DNA from: Plantago major
Taxonomy: Eukaryota; Streptophyta; Magnoliopsida; Lamiales; Plantaginaceae
Length of the DNA stretch: 64,000 nucleotides
Assembly (NCBI GenBank): GCA_026545765.1
Contig: CM048844.1
Span: 496,001 to 560,000 of the forward strand
Direction of reading: 5' to 3'
Notes under the pieces: generated by a model
Seen by the model: the letters and a program-made list of their open reading frames with translations, nothing else
Databases searched by the model: none
Told to the model about the DNA's origin: nothing
Shown here: piece after piece, positions 10,790-23,499 of the stretch
Position numbering within the stretch: position 1 is the first letter of the stretch
Layout: each line of letters opens with the position of its first letter
Translations under genes and position numbers: made by a program

Positions 10790-13299
10790 ATGTCTCTGAG
10801 TGATGCACCCGTTCTCAAACCAGAGAACTACGAGAAATGGAAAAATAACATGATGCTCCACCTAGAAGCCATAAGTGATGAAATGATCGACGTGATAAAG
10901 AATGGCCCAATAGTCATTCAACAACTCAAGCAAGTCATGGAGGTTTCTAATGGTAGAGACAGAGATCAAAGCGATGGGTCTTCACATACAGATGCGTCAA
11001 CTAGTGGGAGATCTACTAGTCAAGTTATTTACGAACCAAAGCCCAGAGAACTCTGGACATCGGAAGATGCCAAGAGAAATCGTCTGGATGGTCATGCTCG
11101 TAATATCATCATCAGATCGACACCTGAGCACAAACAGTGTAAACTGTGGGGGTGCTAAAACGGCGACAGTTGCCTGGCAACTAATTGAAGAAATCTGTGC
11201 CGGAACTGAGAAAACCAAGGTAAACAAGTTCGAAGTTCTCAAGTTGAAATTTCAAAATCCCAAACAAGGACCCACTAAAACTCTGGAAGAACTTGATTTC
11301 AGATTGACCACTCTCATGAGCGATATGGCTGCATTTGGTGAAAGCAACAAATACTCCCAGTCAGAAAAGATTAAGACTATTGTCAGAAGTCTTATCCACA
11401 ACTGGGAGCACACTAAATTCTTTTATTTCAACCAAGGAATGCCAAATATCACTCCAGTGGAACTTTTCTCTCACCTTGCTACGGTTGATTATGAAACAAC
11501 TCAAAGAGAACAAACAACTGAAAGGTTGCAGAATGTTGCTCTAATTACTCAAGGAACTTCTGAAAAGAAGAAAAGAAAGGAGGAGACTGAGGATGCTTTT
11601 GCTGCAAAGCAAATGAGAAAATATGTCAGTCGAGAAATTGAGAGAAGAAAATCCAAAGAGAAGCTGAAAAAGCATCTAGGCTCAAACTATCACCAGTACA
11701 AAAATATGCAAAGCTCGATGAACAAGCCAGCTCAGAAAGCATCAAGTACTGAGGAATCAGAAATTGGAAATGATATCTGTTTCTATTGTCAGAAACCTGG
11801 TCACTTCAAGAAGGATTGTCCTGCCTTCAACAAACTAAAGACAGGTGACAAGAAAGATAGAAGAATCTTCAGAAGAAGCCAGAAAGCTTTACTAACTGAA
11901 GAAAGAAAGAAAATTCAAACTCAACTGGTTGCTCTAGATATTGAGACAGATTCTGAAGATGACGATTCAGATGACTCAACCTTACCATCACCAGAATTAT
12001 GTGGAGTTACTCACGATATAATCGACTTCAAAGAATGAAATGTGCAGAGTTGTTGAGATTGACGGTCCAGACATCTCTAACATTGAAATATGTCTTATGG
12101 CTGATGAGGTAACACATACTTCATGTTACACTTATGAAAGTGATGAAGAAGAAATAAAAGATCTAGAAAATCTCAGAAAGGAACTTGATATCTATGAAAG
12201 AGAATTTCTAATGATCCGAGCTAGAGCCGAAAATCTTGAAGAAGAAAAGAATTTTCTTGCAAAGGAAAACTCTCAATTAATTAAGATATCTGAGAAAAAG
12301 GATGCTGAAAATGCATTTTTTAAGGCTCAGATATCTGAGACTGAAAAGTCACATAAAGAAGCAATGGCTGAACTTCTAAAGAAATGTGAAGATTTTCTTT
12401 CTGAGAATAAGGAACTCAAAAAGAAAGAATTATCTTTTCAATCTTATGCCAAAGCTAGTGACACTCTTAGTGAAATACAATCTTATTTAAGAGATCCTTC
12501 AGAAAAGAAAGGACTTGGACTGAATACACAGACATAAAGTTCTACTACTCTGAATAAGAGCGAGGAAAGAAGAACATTTGTCAGTGCTCAGCAAGGTGGT
12601 TCCCAAACAATCTATAGTATCAGTCAGAGAACAAAGATTGTTGACAAAGGAAAGGCAGTTGCGACTAAACCTTTGTGGGAAAACCAAGTCAAAAGGAAAA
12701 CTGTTGGGCATGTCTCTGAAAAGAAACATGACACTGAAAAGTGTAAACACCCACAGTGCTATGTCTCTCAAAACAGAAGAATTGCAGGTGCTAGCAAATT
12801 CTCCTATGTCACGTTTTCTGGAAAGAAAATAGACAAACTAGAGACTAGCAAAGCTGCTGAGAAAAGATCTCAGATGGCATCAGGTGCTCGGAATGGTATT
12901 GGCTATAAAGAGATCGGAAAACAACTTGCTCATGAATACAAATTAGAGCAAGAACGATGGCTAAAAGCCAGAATTGCTCACAACAATTATCAGAAGTGGA
13001 AGATGAGTCAAGCCACTGAAAATCTGAATTCCAGGGCTTGAAGAAATCTGGCAAGGAATGCTAAGTTTGCTGAAAAGCAGACTCAGAAACCTGACAGGTA
13101 TCTGAAAGCACCAAATGGAGCACCAAGGAATGCACCAAGGAAGAAAATAGTTCTTAATAATGATATTAATCATTCAACTAGAATTCCTCCTCATGTTCCT
13201 GTCAGACATAAGAATGTTCCAAAGAAATTCATTCAAAAATGGATTCCTACTAGAAGATTCTTTACTCTAGACGGTTCCAGTATTATTATGAGAACCTAA
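10790..13299 (+). pseudogene. gag: B1 gag, frameshifted
   Basis: The start is the ATG of MSLSDAPVLKPENYEKW. The frame moves at about 11147, where five G replace the four G of B3. Gag then continues through the capsid-like region and the zinc knuckle CFYCQKPGHFKKDC. A short deletion relative to B3 causes a stop at 12036-12038, and another stop follows at 12535-12537. The long coiled coil (about 12130-12480) and the H-x4-C-x-H-x2-C cluster are still visible. The end is MRT plus TAA (13297-13299), in frame with protease. The two premature stops are shared with B2, so both derive from an already defective parent. Confidence 0.9.
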
Positions 13300-16200
13300 T
13301 CCCCTGTTTCCTGTTGTGTGCAGAACGCCTATTGGACTAAAGCACAATGGCTATTTGATAGTGGATGCGGAAAGCACATGACAGGAGACAAAGCAAATCT
13401 GGTCAATTACAAAGCTTGCAACACACGTGACCGGACATCGATTTCTTGAGGAGAATTAAATCCCTCTCTGGGATTTGGCAACGTCAAATTGGGATCATTA
13501 ACAATCACTGACGTATTACATGTTAAAGATTTGCAGAGCCAGTTTGTAGACAAAGGTTTCACTGTGAAATTCAAAGAAAAGTACTGCAAACTTATTGACA
13601 ATGAGTCAAAGCAGACAGTCTTGGTTGCTCGACGAAAAGGTAGTCTTTATGTTGCCGATTGGGCCTCTGCCACAACTGAAGAATGTCTCATGGTGTGTCA
13701 TCAGAGTCAATCATGTGGTTATGGCACAAAAAGAATGAGTCACTTCAATTTGAAAACAACTCAACAAACTTGAAAGAAAGAGTTAGTGGTTGCCTTCCAA
13801 AACATCTTCAAAAAGGATGGTATATGTTACTCACGATGGGAAACAATCCAAGATCTCTTTCAAGTCCAAAAGTGTTAGACCACTACAACTTTTACATATG
13901 GATCTTTTTGAATCATCTGTAACTAGTTATGCAGGAAAGAAGTATGGTCTAGTTGTTGTAGATGACTTCTCAAGATTCACTTGGGTTGTTTTTCTGAAAC
14001 ACAAATCTGATGCTAGGGTGGAGATACCAAACTTGCTGAAAAAGCTTGAAGTCATGAAAAATGACATGGTATCTGCAATCAAAACAGACCATGGTACTGA
14101 ATTTGTCAACCAGTACATACAGGAGTTTTGTACCTGCAAAGGTATACAACACCAACTTTCCTCTGTGAGAACACCACAACAAAATGGTGTTGCAAAAAGG
14201 AAAAATAGAAAAGAAGCAACAAGGACAATGCTAGCTGACACTGAAATAAGTGAAGTTTATTGGGTTGAAGCTGTAAACACAGCCTGCTACACTTAGAACA
14301 GATGTTTGATAAACAAACACCATGACAAGACCCCTAATGAAATCTTGGTTGGTAGACCCCCTAATATTAAACATCTGAAAGTGTTTGGTTGTAGATGTTT
14401 TATTCTTAACAATGGAAAAGAGTATCTGAGAACATTTCAACCAAAGGCAGATGAAGGTGTATTTCTTGGTTATTCTATGAATAGCAAAGCGTGAGTTTAC
14501 AACAAAAGAACAAAGAAGATTGAAGAATCAGTTCATGTTGTTTTCTATGAAGGAAGCAAGAAAACACCTCTTACCGATGAACTTTCAGAAAGGTTCAAAG
14601 AACTAATGTTAAAGGATTCTGAAAAAGAACCCTCAGAAAAGAAAAACATCATTGTGGAAAGTGAGGATGACTCTGACGAAGAAAAGCATAAAATGCCTAG
14701 TAACAACCAGATGACTCACAGACATGATGAGGAATTTCCTATGAGATTTCCATAAATGGAACAAAGAAGATTGAAGAATCAGTTCATGTTGTATTCTATG
14801 AAGGAAGCAAGAAAACACCTCTTACTGATGAACTTTCAGAAAGGTTCAAAGAACTAATGGTAAAGGATTCTGAAAAAGAACCCTCAAAAAGGAAAAACAT
14901 CATTGAGGAAAGTGAGGATGACTCTGACGTAGAAAAGCATAAAATGCCTAGTAACAACTAGATGACTCACAAACATGATGAAGAATTTCCTATGAGATTT
15001 CCAGAAATGGAACAGGTTACTGAGAACCTTCATCATGAAGAGGTATCTGAAAATGAGATCTTGAAATGCAAGTTCGGATATCTCTAACAGAAAAGTGTCG
15101 ATATCCATGGCATTTCCATGTGTCGATATCTCGAATCTTGAAAAGTATCAAATCATAATCTTAGTGATTCACATTCAAATCACTTGGATATTGATCCTAC
15201 TAGCACTAAACCTATGATGAGATGGATCAAAGATCATCCTGCAAAAGATGTAATTCGACCAACTAATCAAGGTGTTAGGACTAGGAGAGCAATAGCTGAA
15301 AATGCTAATTCTCTCTTTGGATGTTTCATCTCAAACATTGAACCTAAAACTATAGAAGAAGCATTAGGAGACCAAGACTGGATCTCTGCAATGCAAGACG
15401 AGTTGGATCAATTTGAGAGAAACAAAGTCTGGAAACTAGTTCCATTTGTAGAAGGAATATCTGTGATTGGAACAAAGTGGGTTTTCAGAAACAAAATGAA
15501 TGAGTCTGATGAAATAACCAGAAACAAAGAAAGATTGGTTGCCAAGGATTTCACCCAGACTGAAGGTCTAGATTTTGATGAGTCATATGCACCAGTTGCC
15601 AGATTGGATGCAATAAGACTCTTTCTGGCCTTTGCAGCTCATAAAGATTTTAAAGTTTACCAGATGGATGTCAAGAGTGCATTCCTGAATGGTGAACTTG
15701 CTGAGGAAGTCTATGTTGAGCAACCACCTAGCTTTGAAGTTTCCGCATAATGTAGAATGGTCTATAAGTTACAGAAAGCTCTGTATGGGCTGAAACAAGC
15801 TCCAAGAGCATGGTATGACACTTTGGCCAAATACCTTCTGGAAAGTGGTTTCAAGAAAGGTGAAGTTGATAAAACTTTATTCACTTTAAATCATGATGGG
15901 AAACTTCTCTTAGTTCAAGTATATGTTGATGACATTATATTTGGATCTAAGGACAAGCAACTTTGTGATGACTTTGCAAATCTCATGAAAAGCAAGTTTG
16001 AGATGAGCATGATGGGAGAATTGAACTATTTCCTAGGATTGCAAGTCAAGTAACTCAATGATGGAATATTCATTAGTCAGACAAATTATGCAAAAGACAT
16101 GCTCACAAAGTTCAATCTTAAGCCTTCTGAAAAGAATGCTAAGATACCTATGAGCATAGGAACCAAGATGACCTATACTGAATCAGACAAGAGTGTTGAA

Positions 16201-16849
16201 GAACATAAGTATAGGAAATTGATAGGTTCACTACTTTACCTTACTGCAAGTAGACCTGATATTCAATATGCAGTTGGAGTGTGTGCTAGATTTCAGACAA
16301 ATTCAATGCAATCACACTACAACATTGCTATGAAAATATTAAGGTATGTGAAAGGTACATTAAATGTAGGTTTGTGGTATCCTAAAGAAAGCGGATTGAG
16401 TTTAGCTGGTTACTCAGATGCTGATTATGCTGGATCAATGCTTGATAGGAAAAGTACCTCAGGAACTTGTCAGTTTCTGGGAGCTAGACTTATCTCATGG
16501 TTTAGCAAGAAGCAAAACTCAATTGCAACTTCTACCACAGAGGCTGAATATATTGTTGCTGGTTGTTGTGCAACACAAATTTTGTGGATTCAACAACAAC
16601 TCAAAGACTATGGACTCAATGAAGAGAAAACTCCTATTTTCTGTGATAACACAAGTGCTATTTCAATCACACAGAATCCTAAGTTTCATGCCAGAACAAA
16701 GCACATTGATGTTAGACACCACTTCATCAGAGATCATGTTGAAAAAGGCAATATAGAGATACTCAAGATTGGCACTGAAGACCAACTTGCAGATATCTTC
16801 ACTAAGCCACTACAAGAAAGTAGATTCTTAGCCTTAAGACACAGTCCAA
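13300..16849 (+). pseudogene. pol: B1 pol, decayed
   Basis: The protease site DSGCGKHMTGDK is followed by a frameshift near 13420. Integrase retains DHGTEF and a degraded NGVAKRKNR, where Glu to Lys removes the catalytic acidic residue of the usual [11 protein letters not shown] ([23 protein letters not shown]) and RNase H ([17 protein letters not shown]) are long open stretches separated by single stops near 15750 and 16053. A 251-bp tandem duplication (14510-15011) lies between integrase and RT. The end is fused to the middle of the third gene at about 16850 by a deletion. Confidence 0.9.
14510..15011 (+). repeat. 251-bp tandem duplication in B1 pol
   Basis: The stretch starting ACAAAGAAGATTGAAG at 14510 restarts at 14761 with few differences and runs to about 15011. 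No other copy in the window has it. 251 is not a multiple of three, so it breaks the frame between integrase and RT. Confidence 0.9.
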
Positions 16850-17986
16850 GGAAAGGAAATCCTTCTGGACTTAACAACTTTCTGCAAGTTGTTTGATTTT
16901 CAAAATCTTGGAAAGGATTTTGAAATAAACACCAAGGATGACGATCTCCTTGAAGGTGTAAACAAATTGCATGATGATGTGTGTGATGTTGAAAATCGAT
17001 AGATACAATCGAGTTCAAACTTGCTGACATCCGAACCAGACATCTGATGGTTAACTGGGATGTATTAGCCTGCATTCTTCACAGATGCTTTGATGGTCTA
17101 CATGGAGGTGCTGACCAGATAAGCCAAGAACGATGGATGATGATGTTCTTGCTAAATCAACAAGACAAAAGGCTGGAAAACCCTTTTAACTGGGGAAAGT
17201 ACGCCTTCATGAAGTTTGTGAAGAAGATTCAAAGCTTCGAGCCTAAAATCGCTAAAGGACTAGCTGAGCCAAAGGCCACATTAGGCTATGGTCTGAAGAT
17301 ATGCTACTTGCTGGAAAAGCTTGGCATTGAGCTCAGAGAGACGGCTGAAATAGCCAACAGTAACCTACTCTACAAATATGAGTATACGAACATGATGAAA
17401 AAGGTTACTGGATCTCAGAAAGGTTCTAAGAAGCGAAAGACTGAAGAGGTCTCTGGGGGAAAAGTTGCGACCAAGAAGCCCAAAACTTCAAGAACGAAGT
17501 CTGCTGGCAAATCAGAAGACACACCCATTGAGGTTGTCAATTCCCAGATACCTGCAGTAAATGCAGATGAACTCATCAATGCTGCAAAAGAGGTATCGAC
17601 TACTGAACAAGTAGACTCAGCAAGAGAAAGTGCGTTCAGAAATGTTAAGACTATTACAGAAAGCCTTGCTGATGAACTTATAAATGCTGCCAAAAGTGGT
17701 GAAAAACACCAAGCCCTATTTGCAGAAACCGCAGGAATTATGGACCAATCAGTTCCTAATGCTGATGAGAGCTCTGACAATGAAGATGATGAACTAGTCA
17801 TCTCTCAAGTCCTAGAAAGACCAAAAAGGGCTAATGTGGGTCAAGCATTTTGTCAAGAAAAATCCTACCAAAACCTACAAAGAGGTCTGTGGTTTTGCCA
17901 GAGACACAGAGATGATTGTCAGAACACTTCTCTATGATTATTCTGATGACATCAAAATGTTTGGTGATAGGAAATTTGCAGATTGA
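16850..17986 (+). pseudogene. B1 third gene, deletion remnant
   Basis: The sequence matches B3 from about 40965 to 41835, then jumps to about 46010 and runs to the third-gene stop. The retained part preserves intact codons where B3 has stops (for example CGA at ADIRTRHL, TGA in B3). The long frame 17047-17937 encodes the globular N-terminal part, a basic KKRK/KKPK linker and a Glu/Asp-rich segment. The junction then shifts the frame of the last 30 codons. All five introns and the whole acidic repeat region are gone. Confidence 0.85.
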
Positions 17987-18375
17987 TCCATAGAACTGTT
18001 GTTGAAGACTTGAAGATTTGAAGACTTGAAGACTAGTCTATTAGGATGTTTACTTGGAGCTTGGTAACTCCTATTGTCCTAATTTACTATGTATTTTTGT
18101 TGTATCTTGCTGACTGAGCTAAAATTGTATTATGTACTAAAGTTATCTGTAAACTTACTCTGTAGCATATCTGATGAACTTACTCTCAGATATCATTCTA
18201 TAAAAGATAACTTGTCAGCAAAGATCACACCTTGTGATTTGGTTGATGTTTACTTTCTGCACTTAATTGTATGAATTGAAAGATCTTAAGAAATGATTAA
18301 GTGATGGATTGTTTCCTCATCCAGATTTGTAATAGGACAGATAGTCATTGTTGACTGATCAAAAAGGGGGAAATT
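17987..18375 (+). other. 3' untranslated region and polypurine tract of B1
   Basis: This is non-coding sequence homologous to 46159-46542. It ends in the polypurine tract AAAAAGGGGGAAA (18361-18373) plus TT, immediately before the LTR TG. The tract would prime plus-strand DNA synthesis. No gene is seen. Confidence 0.85.
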
Positions 18376-20099
18376 TGTTAGAATTTTTTTTAGAAATTTG
18401 TTAGGAATATCTATTTAGATTTTGATCAGCAACCTTATCACTTATCTTAGTTCAGAAAGGTGATTAGTACTCTTCGTTCACTTGAACATTGTAAACGAGG
18501 AAACTCACTAAGTATGATAGTCTAGCTAATCTTGTATAGGATGTTAGGTCTCAAAATGTAATCTTTTATTTTATGAAGAGGAGACCAAGAAGAAGACATC
18601 CAGCAGAACAAGCTCAACGACTTTGAAGATTTGAAGACTGCACAAGATTACTGAAATAGTTTTCCAGATACCTATGTCCAGATATCTTGAAGACACAAAT
18701 GGTTTTAAATAAACTGTGTTACAAGAGATATCTGAGAACTGAAAGGCTTCTGAAAACAAGGAAAGTGCCTACATATATCTGCACTCAGATACCTTGGACT
18801 CAAACCACGTTTCTGAAAAAGAAACATATATTGCAACTTAGTTGTTTCAATAAAGTGGTATCTGAAGTTGTGGAAAAGGACGAGCGTGCAAAACCTCAGA
18901 GAAATCTGATAAATGAAGGTTTCTGATACAATGCATAGTTTCGTTGGCACTACAGGACAAAAGTATAGTACAATGAATTAAATGCACAGACAGAGATGTC
19001 TGAACAAAAAACGGTAGCTTCTGAAGAAGAAGACAAACCTGCTACAGTACTATACACAGATATCGATAGTTTGAATTTGATTTAAGCCTAACGGATACTA
19101 TTCAACGGCATTCAAATTCATCTATAAATATCAACACTTAGACTGCTTGAGAATACACACAGAACACAACCTGAAGAACTTACACTGAACACATATCTTA
19201 CTCTCTAAAAGCAAACTACTTATCTTCAAGCTTTCTGTTGCGACCAAAGCTTTTGATTCTAATTAGAACTAAAAGTTCTAAGTGTCTTGATCCTAAACAA
19301 GCACTGCTATTTGTGAAAGAGTTGAATTAAAAGATCAAGTATCTGAGATTCATTCTCTTGAACAATTATCATAGACTTGGGTCAGTAAAAAGAACAAGAT
19401 ACCATACATAGAAAAGTGTATTAAGTATACTTGATTCACAGAGCTATCTGAATAACTGAATAAGTTATTAAAGAAGCTAATCTGACAAACAAACCGAAAC
19501 CAACACCATAATCATGTGGAGCATGTGAAGTACTTAGTTTGGAAAATCAGGGAATAACTCCAAGGTTATCGGAGTAGAGGAAGTACTTGATTTGGGAAAC
19601 TAAGGAATAACTCCAAGGTTACTAGCACAGGAAGTACTTAGCTTGGGAAGCTAAAGAACAGCTCAAAAAGGTTTCTGAGTACAGGAAGTACTTGGCTGTG
19701 GAAGTCGGGGAACAACTCAGGGGGAACATTTGGGAACCATTTGTTTAAGGAATCTTAGAATAGGATTTTTGTAAGGTGACCTCAATTATCTGTTCTACTG
19801 AATTCTAGGTCTTTGGAGGACCGAAGTGGATTAGTTGGAGGATTACGCCACCTCCAGATACCACTATACTTGATGTGTTATTTACTTTTCTGTACTTACA
19901 TTTCAGCAACACACACACACACACACACACACACACTTATTGTTTCTGCACTTATCTATCTTAAGTCTTCTGCGCTCTGAATTTAAGTATCAGATATCTT
20001 CACATATATCTGAGAAATTGTGTTTATCGACAAAAGTTTGAAAAGACTATTCACCCCCCCCCCCTCTAGTCTTTTACTTTGTCGTTATCTGGACCAACA
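18376..20099 (+). repeat. Full LTR shared by B1 and B2
   Basis: Runs from TGTTAGAAT to CCAACA, 1724 bp, with retroelement internal sequence on both sides: the B1 polypurine tract on the left and a PBS on the right. It contains TATAAATA at 19133-19140, about 54-bp tandem repeats (about 19520-19730), a CA repeat near 19910-19936 and a C-run near 20055. As the only LTR between two internal regions it makes an LTR-internal-LTR-internal tandem. Confidence 0.9.
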
Positions 20100-20101
20100 A
20101 G

Positions 20102-20113
20102 TGGTATCAGAGC
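20102..20113 (+). other. Primer binding site of B2
   Basis: TGGTATCAGAGC lies two bases after the LTR end and is complementary to initiator tRNA-Met. Confidence 0.9.
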
Positions 20114-20216
20114 AGGAGGTTCACAAGCCTTCTGCAATTAACCTAGATCCCCAGATAGGTGAAGGAACTTTGTCCCTTTCTGAGGACTATATAATTTGTG
20201 TGTTAAGTGTGCAGGT

Positions 20217-22497
20217 ATGTCTCTGAGTGATGCACCCGTTCTCAAACCAGAGAACTACGAGAAATGGAAAAATAACATGATGCTCCACCTAGAAGCCATA
20301 AGTGATGAAATGATCGACGTGATAAAGAATGGCCCAATAGTCATTCAACAACTCAAGCAAGTCATGGAGGTTTCTAATGGTAGAGACATAGATCAAAGCG
20401 TGGGTCTTCACATAAAGATGCGTCAACTAGTGGGACATCTACTAGTCAAGTTATTTACGAACCAAAGCCCAGAGAACTCAGGATATCGGAAGATGCCAAG
20501 AGAAATCGTCTGGATGGTCAAGCTCGTAATAACATCATCAGATCGACACCTGAGCACATACAGTGTAAACTGGGTAAGAACGCGAATACTGCAACTGATT
20601 GAAGAAATCTGTGTCGGAACTGAGAAAACCAAGGAAAAAAATTTCGAAGTTCTCAAGTTGAAATTTCAAAATTTCAAACAAGGACCCACTGAAACTCTGG
20701 AAGAACTTGGTTTCAGATTTACCACTCTCATGAGCGATATGGCTGCATTTGGTGAAAGCAACAGATACTCCCAGTCAGAAAAGATTAAGACTATTGTCAG
20801 AAGTCTTAACCACAACTGGGAGCACACTAAATTCTTCTATTTCAACCAAGGAATGCCAAATATCACTCCAGTGGAACTTTTCTCTCACTTTGCTACGGTT
20901 GATTATGAAACAACTCAAAGAGAACAAACAACTGAAAAGTTGCAGAATGTTGCTCTAATTACTCAAGGAACTTCTGAAAAGAAGAAATGCAAGGAGGAGA
21001 CTGAGGATGCTTTTGCTACAAAGCAAATGAGCAAATATGTCAGTCGAGAAATTGAGAGAAGAAAAGCCAAAGAGAAGCTGAAAAAGCATCTAGGCTCAAA
21101 CTATCACCAGTACAAAAATATGCAAAGCTCGATGAACAAGCCAGCTCAGAAAGCATCAAGTACTGAGGAAGCAGAAATTGGAAACTATATTTGTTTCTAT
21201 TGTCAGAAACCTGGTCACTTCAAGAAGGATTATCCTGCCTTCAACAAACTAAAGACAGGTGACAAGAAAGATAGAAGAATCTTCAGAAGAAGCCAGAAAG
21301 CTTTACTAACTGAAGAAAGAAAGAAAATTCAAACTCAACTGGTTGCTCTAGATATTGAGACAGATTCTGAAGATGACGATTCAGATGACTCAACCTTACC
21401 ATCACCAGAATTATGTGGAGTTACTCACGATATAATCGACTTCGAAAAATGAAATGTGCGGAGTTGCTGAGATTGACGGTCCAGACATCTCTAACATTGA
21501 AATATGTCTTATGGCTGATGAGGTAACACATACTTCATGTTACACTTATGAAAGTGATGAAGAAGAAATAAAAGATCTAGAAAATCTCAGAAAGGAACTT
21601 GATATCTATGAAAGAGAATTTCTAATGATCCGAGCTAGAGCCGAAAATCTTGAAGAAGAAAATAATTTTCTTGCAAAGGAAAACTCTCAATTAATTAAGA
21701 TATCTGAGAAAAAGGATGCTGAAAATGCATTTCTCAAGGCTCAGATATCTGAGACTGAAAAGTCACATAAAGAAGCAATGGCTGAACTTCTAAAGAAATG
21801 TGAAGATCTTCTATCTGAGAATAAGGAACTCAAAAAGAAAGAATTATCTTTTCAATCTTATGCCAAAGCTAGTGACACTCTTACTGAAGTACAATCTTAT
21901 TTAAGAGATCCTTCAGAAAAGAAAGGACTTGGGCTGAATACACAGACATAAAGTTCTACTACTCTGAATAAGAGCGAGGAAAGAAGAACATTTGTCAGTG
22001 CTCAGCAAGGTGGTTCCCAAACAATCTATAGTATCAGTCAGAGAACAAAGATTGTTGACAAAGGAAAGGTAGTTGCGACTAAACCTTTGTGGGAAAACCA
22101 AGTCAAAAGGAAAACTGTTGGGCATGTCTCTGAAAAGAAACATGACACTGAAAAGTGTAAACACCCACAGTGCTATGTCTCTCAAAAAGGAAGAATTGCA
22201 GGTGCTGGAAAATTCTCCTATGTCACGTTTTCTGGAAAGAAAATAGACAAACTAGAGACTAGCAAAGCTGCTGAGAAAAGATCTCAGATGGCATCAGGTG
22301 CTCGGAATGGTATTGGCTGTAAAGACATCGGAAAACAACTTGCTCATGAATACAAATTGGAGCAAGAACGATGGCTAAAAGCTAGAATTGCTCACAGCAA
22401 TTATCAGAAGTGGAAGATGAGTCAAGCCACTGAAAATCTGAATTCCAGGGCTACAAGAAATCTGGAAAGGAAAGCTAAGTTTGCTGAAAGCAATTAT
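20217..22497 (+). pseudogene. gag: B2 gag, decayed
   Basis: Begins MSLSDAPVLKPENYEKW and runs parallel to B1 gag. The first ten or so kilobase-scale landmarks match: premature stop near 21450, second stop near 21950, coiled coil near 21560-21890, then the H-x4-C-x-H-x2-C cluster. The zinc knuckle reads GHFKKDYP, so its last cysteine is lost. A small shift near 20400-20580 scrambles the capsid-like region. About 260 bp at the gag-protease border are deleted, removing the usual MRT-TAA end. Confidence 0.85.
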
Positions 22498-22962
22498 CAC
22501 AATGGCTATTTGATAGTGGATGCGGAAAGCACATGAGAGGAGACAAAGCAAATCTGGTCAATTACAAAGCTTGCAACACAGGACCAGACATCAGATTTAC
22601 TGGAGGAGAATTAAATCCCTCTCTGGGATTTGGCAACGTCAAATTGGTATCATTAACAATCACTGACGTATTACATGTTAAAGATTTGCAGAGCCAGTTT
22701 GCAGACAAAGGTTTCACTATGAAATTCAAAGCAAAGTACTGCAAACTTATTGACAATGAGTCAAAGCAGACAGTCTTGGTTGCTCGGTGGAAAGGTAGTC
22801 TTTATGTTGCCGATTGGGCCTCTACCACAACTGAAGAATGTCTCATGGTGAGTCAATCAGGTCACACAGAAGAGCACTGGTTATGGCACAAAAGAATGAG
22901 TCACTTCAATTTCAAAACTATGAACAAACTTGCCAAGAAAGAGTTAGTGGTTGTCCTTCCCA
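22498..22962 (+). pseudogene. pol: B2 protease and N-terminal integrase fragment
   Basis: Starts at the sequence for WLFDSGCGKHM, shifted in frame by the upstream deletion. It reads through the protease body into the integrase zinc region ([17 protein letters not shown]) and is cut at about 22962, after KKELVV. Confidence 0.85.
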
Positions 22963-23499
22963 TAATTTCTTTTGCCAAAATCCCATATATATAGCAATGT
23001 AATCTCAACAGACATATACATACAAATTAATTTTGTGTGTAAGTATCTGTGAATTGTAGGCAGACGTGGGTAAAATCTTGTTCGGCATTAAATGCACAGT
23101 GGGCCCTGTCGGAATTTCAACAGTCCACTATTTACTGAGAGTTAATCTCTGCCGTAAAGATCAATCGCCCAATTCATCAAGGGTCACCATTGCTTCTTCA
23201 GCAATGATCACAATCAACAAATGTAATTGTGCCCATTTAATGAATTTTGGCTATTAGCTATCTGAATCTTGTTTCTTTGTAAATGAGAACAATGTTGTAT
23301 CTGATTCTATATTATACTCAATATCTGTCCAAGTTTTGCACAAAGATAGAAATATTACAAATTTCAAGATCGTAGTTGACTGAATACAGTTGTACTATTC
23401 TCTTTTGTGTTCCCCCTCACTGAGTGATCTAGATATCTGAGTACCCGTCTCAGAGATCTTCAAATAGCCATTTTACCCTTTGGTTTCGGGATACCCGTT
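22963..23499 (-). promoter_or_regulatory. A2 pol-ORF3 spacer, truncated
   Basis: Closely matches 3240-3770 of A1. It has the conserved TATATATA run (22986-22993) close to the truncation point. The 28-bp hairpin array extends over about 23495-23622 at the pol end. No gene is present. Confidence 0.55.

Larger units (their letters stand above)
9626..18375 (+). mobile_element. B1: SIRE-like Ty1/copia copy with internal deletions
   Basis: The order on the plus strand is partial 5' LTR, PBS, gag, pol, a heavily deleted third gene and a polypurine tract, followed by the full LTR 18376-20099. Compared with B3 it has lost about 1.27 kb between pol and ORF3 and about 4.2 kb inside ORF3, including all the introns. 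It also carries a 251-bp tandem duplication in pol. Gag, pol and ORF3 are interrupted by several stops and frameshifts. It is a non-autonomous deletion derivative of subfamily B. Confidence 0.9.
18376..22962 (+). mobile_element. B2: truncated second unit of a copia tandem
   Basis: It uses LTR 18376-20099 as its 5' LTR, then PBS, gag and the start of pol. It stops at about 22962 inside the integrase coding region, where the sequence turns head-on into minus-strand A2. It is very similar to B1 and shares its premature gag stops. Confidence 0.85.

Noticed and set aside
10997..11242. Antisense frames across gag and pol
   Set aside because: They mirror the coding strand in every copy and contain no independent motif.
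16840..16860. Splicing-derived pol-ORF3 fusion in B1
   Set aside because: The join does not fall on GT-AG borders relative to B3. A shared CAGT at the breakpoint fits an ordinary deletion.
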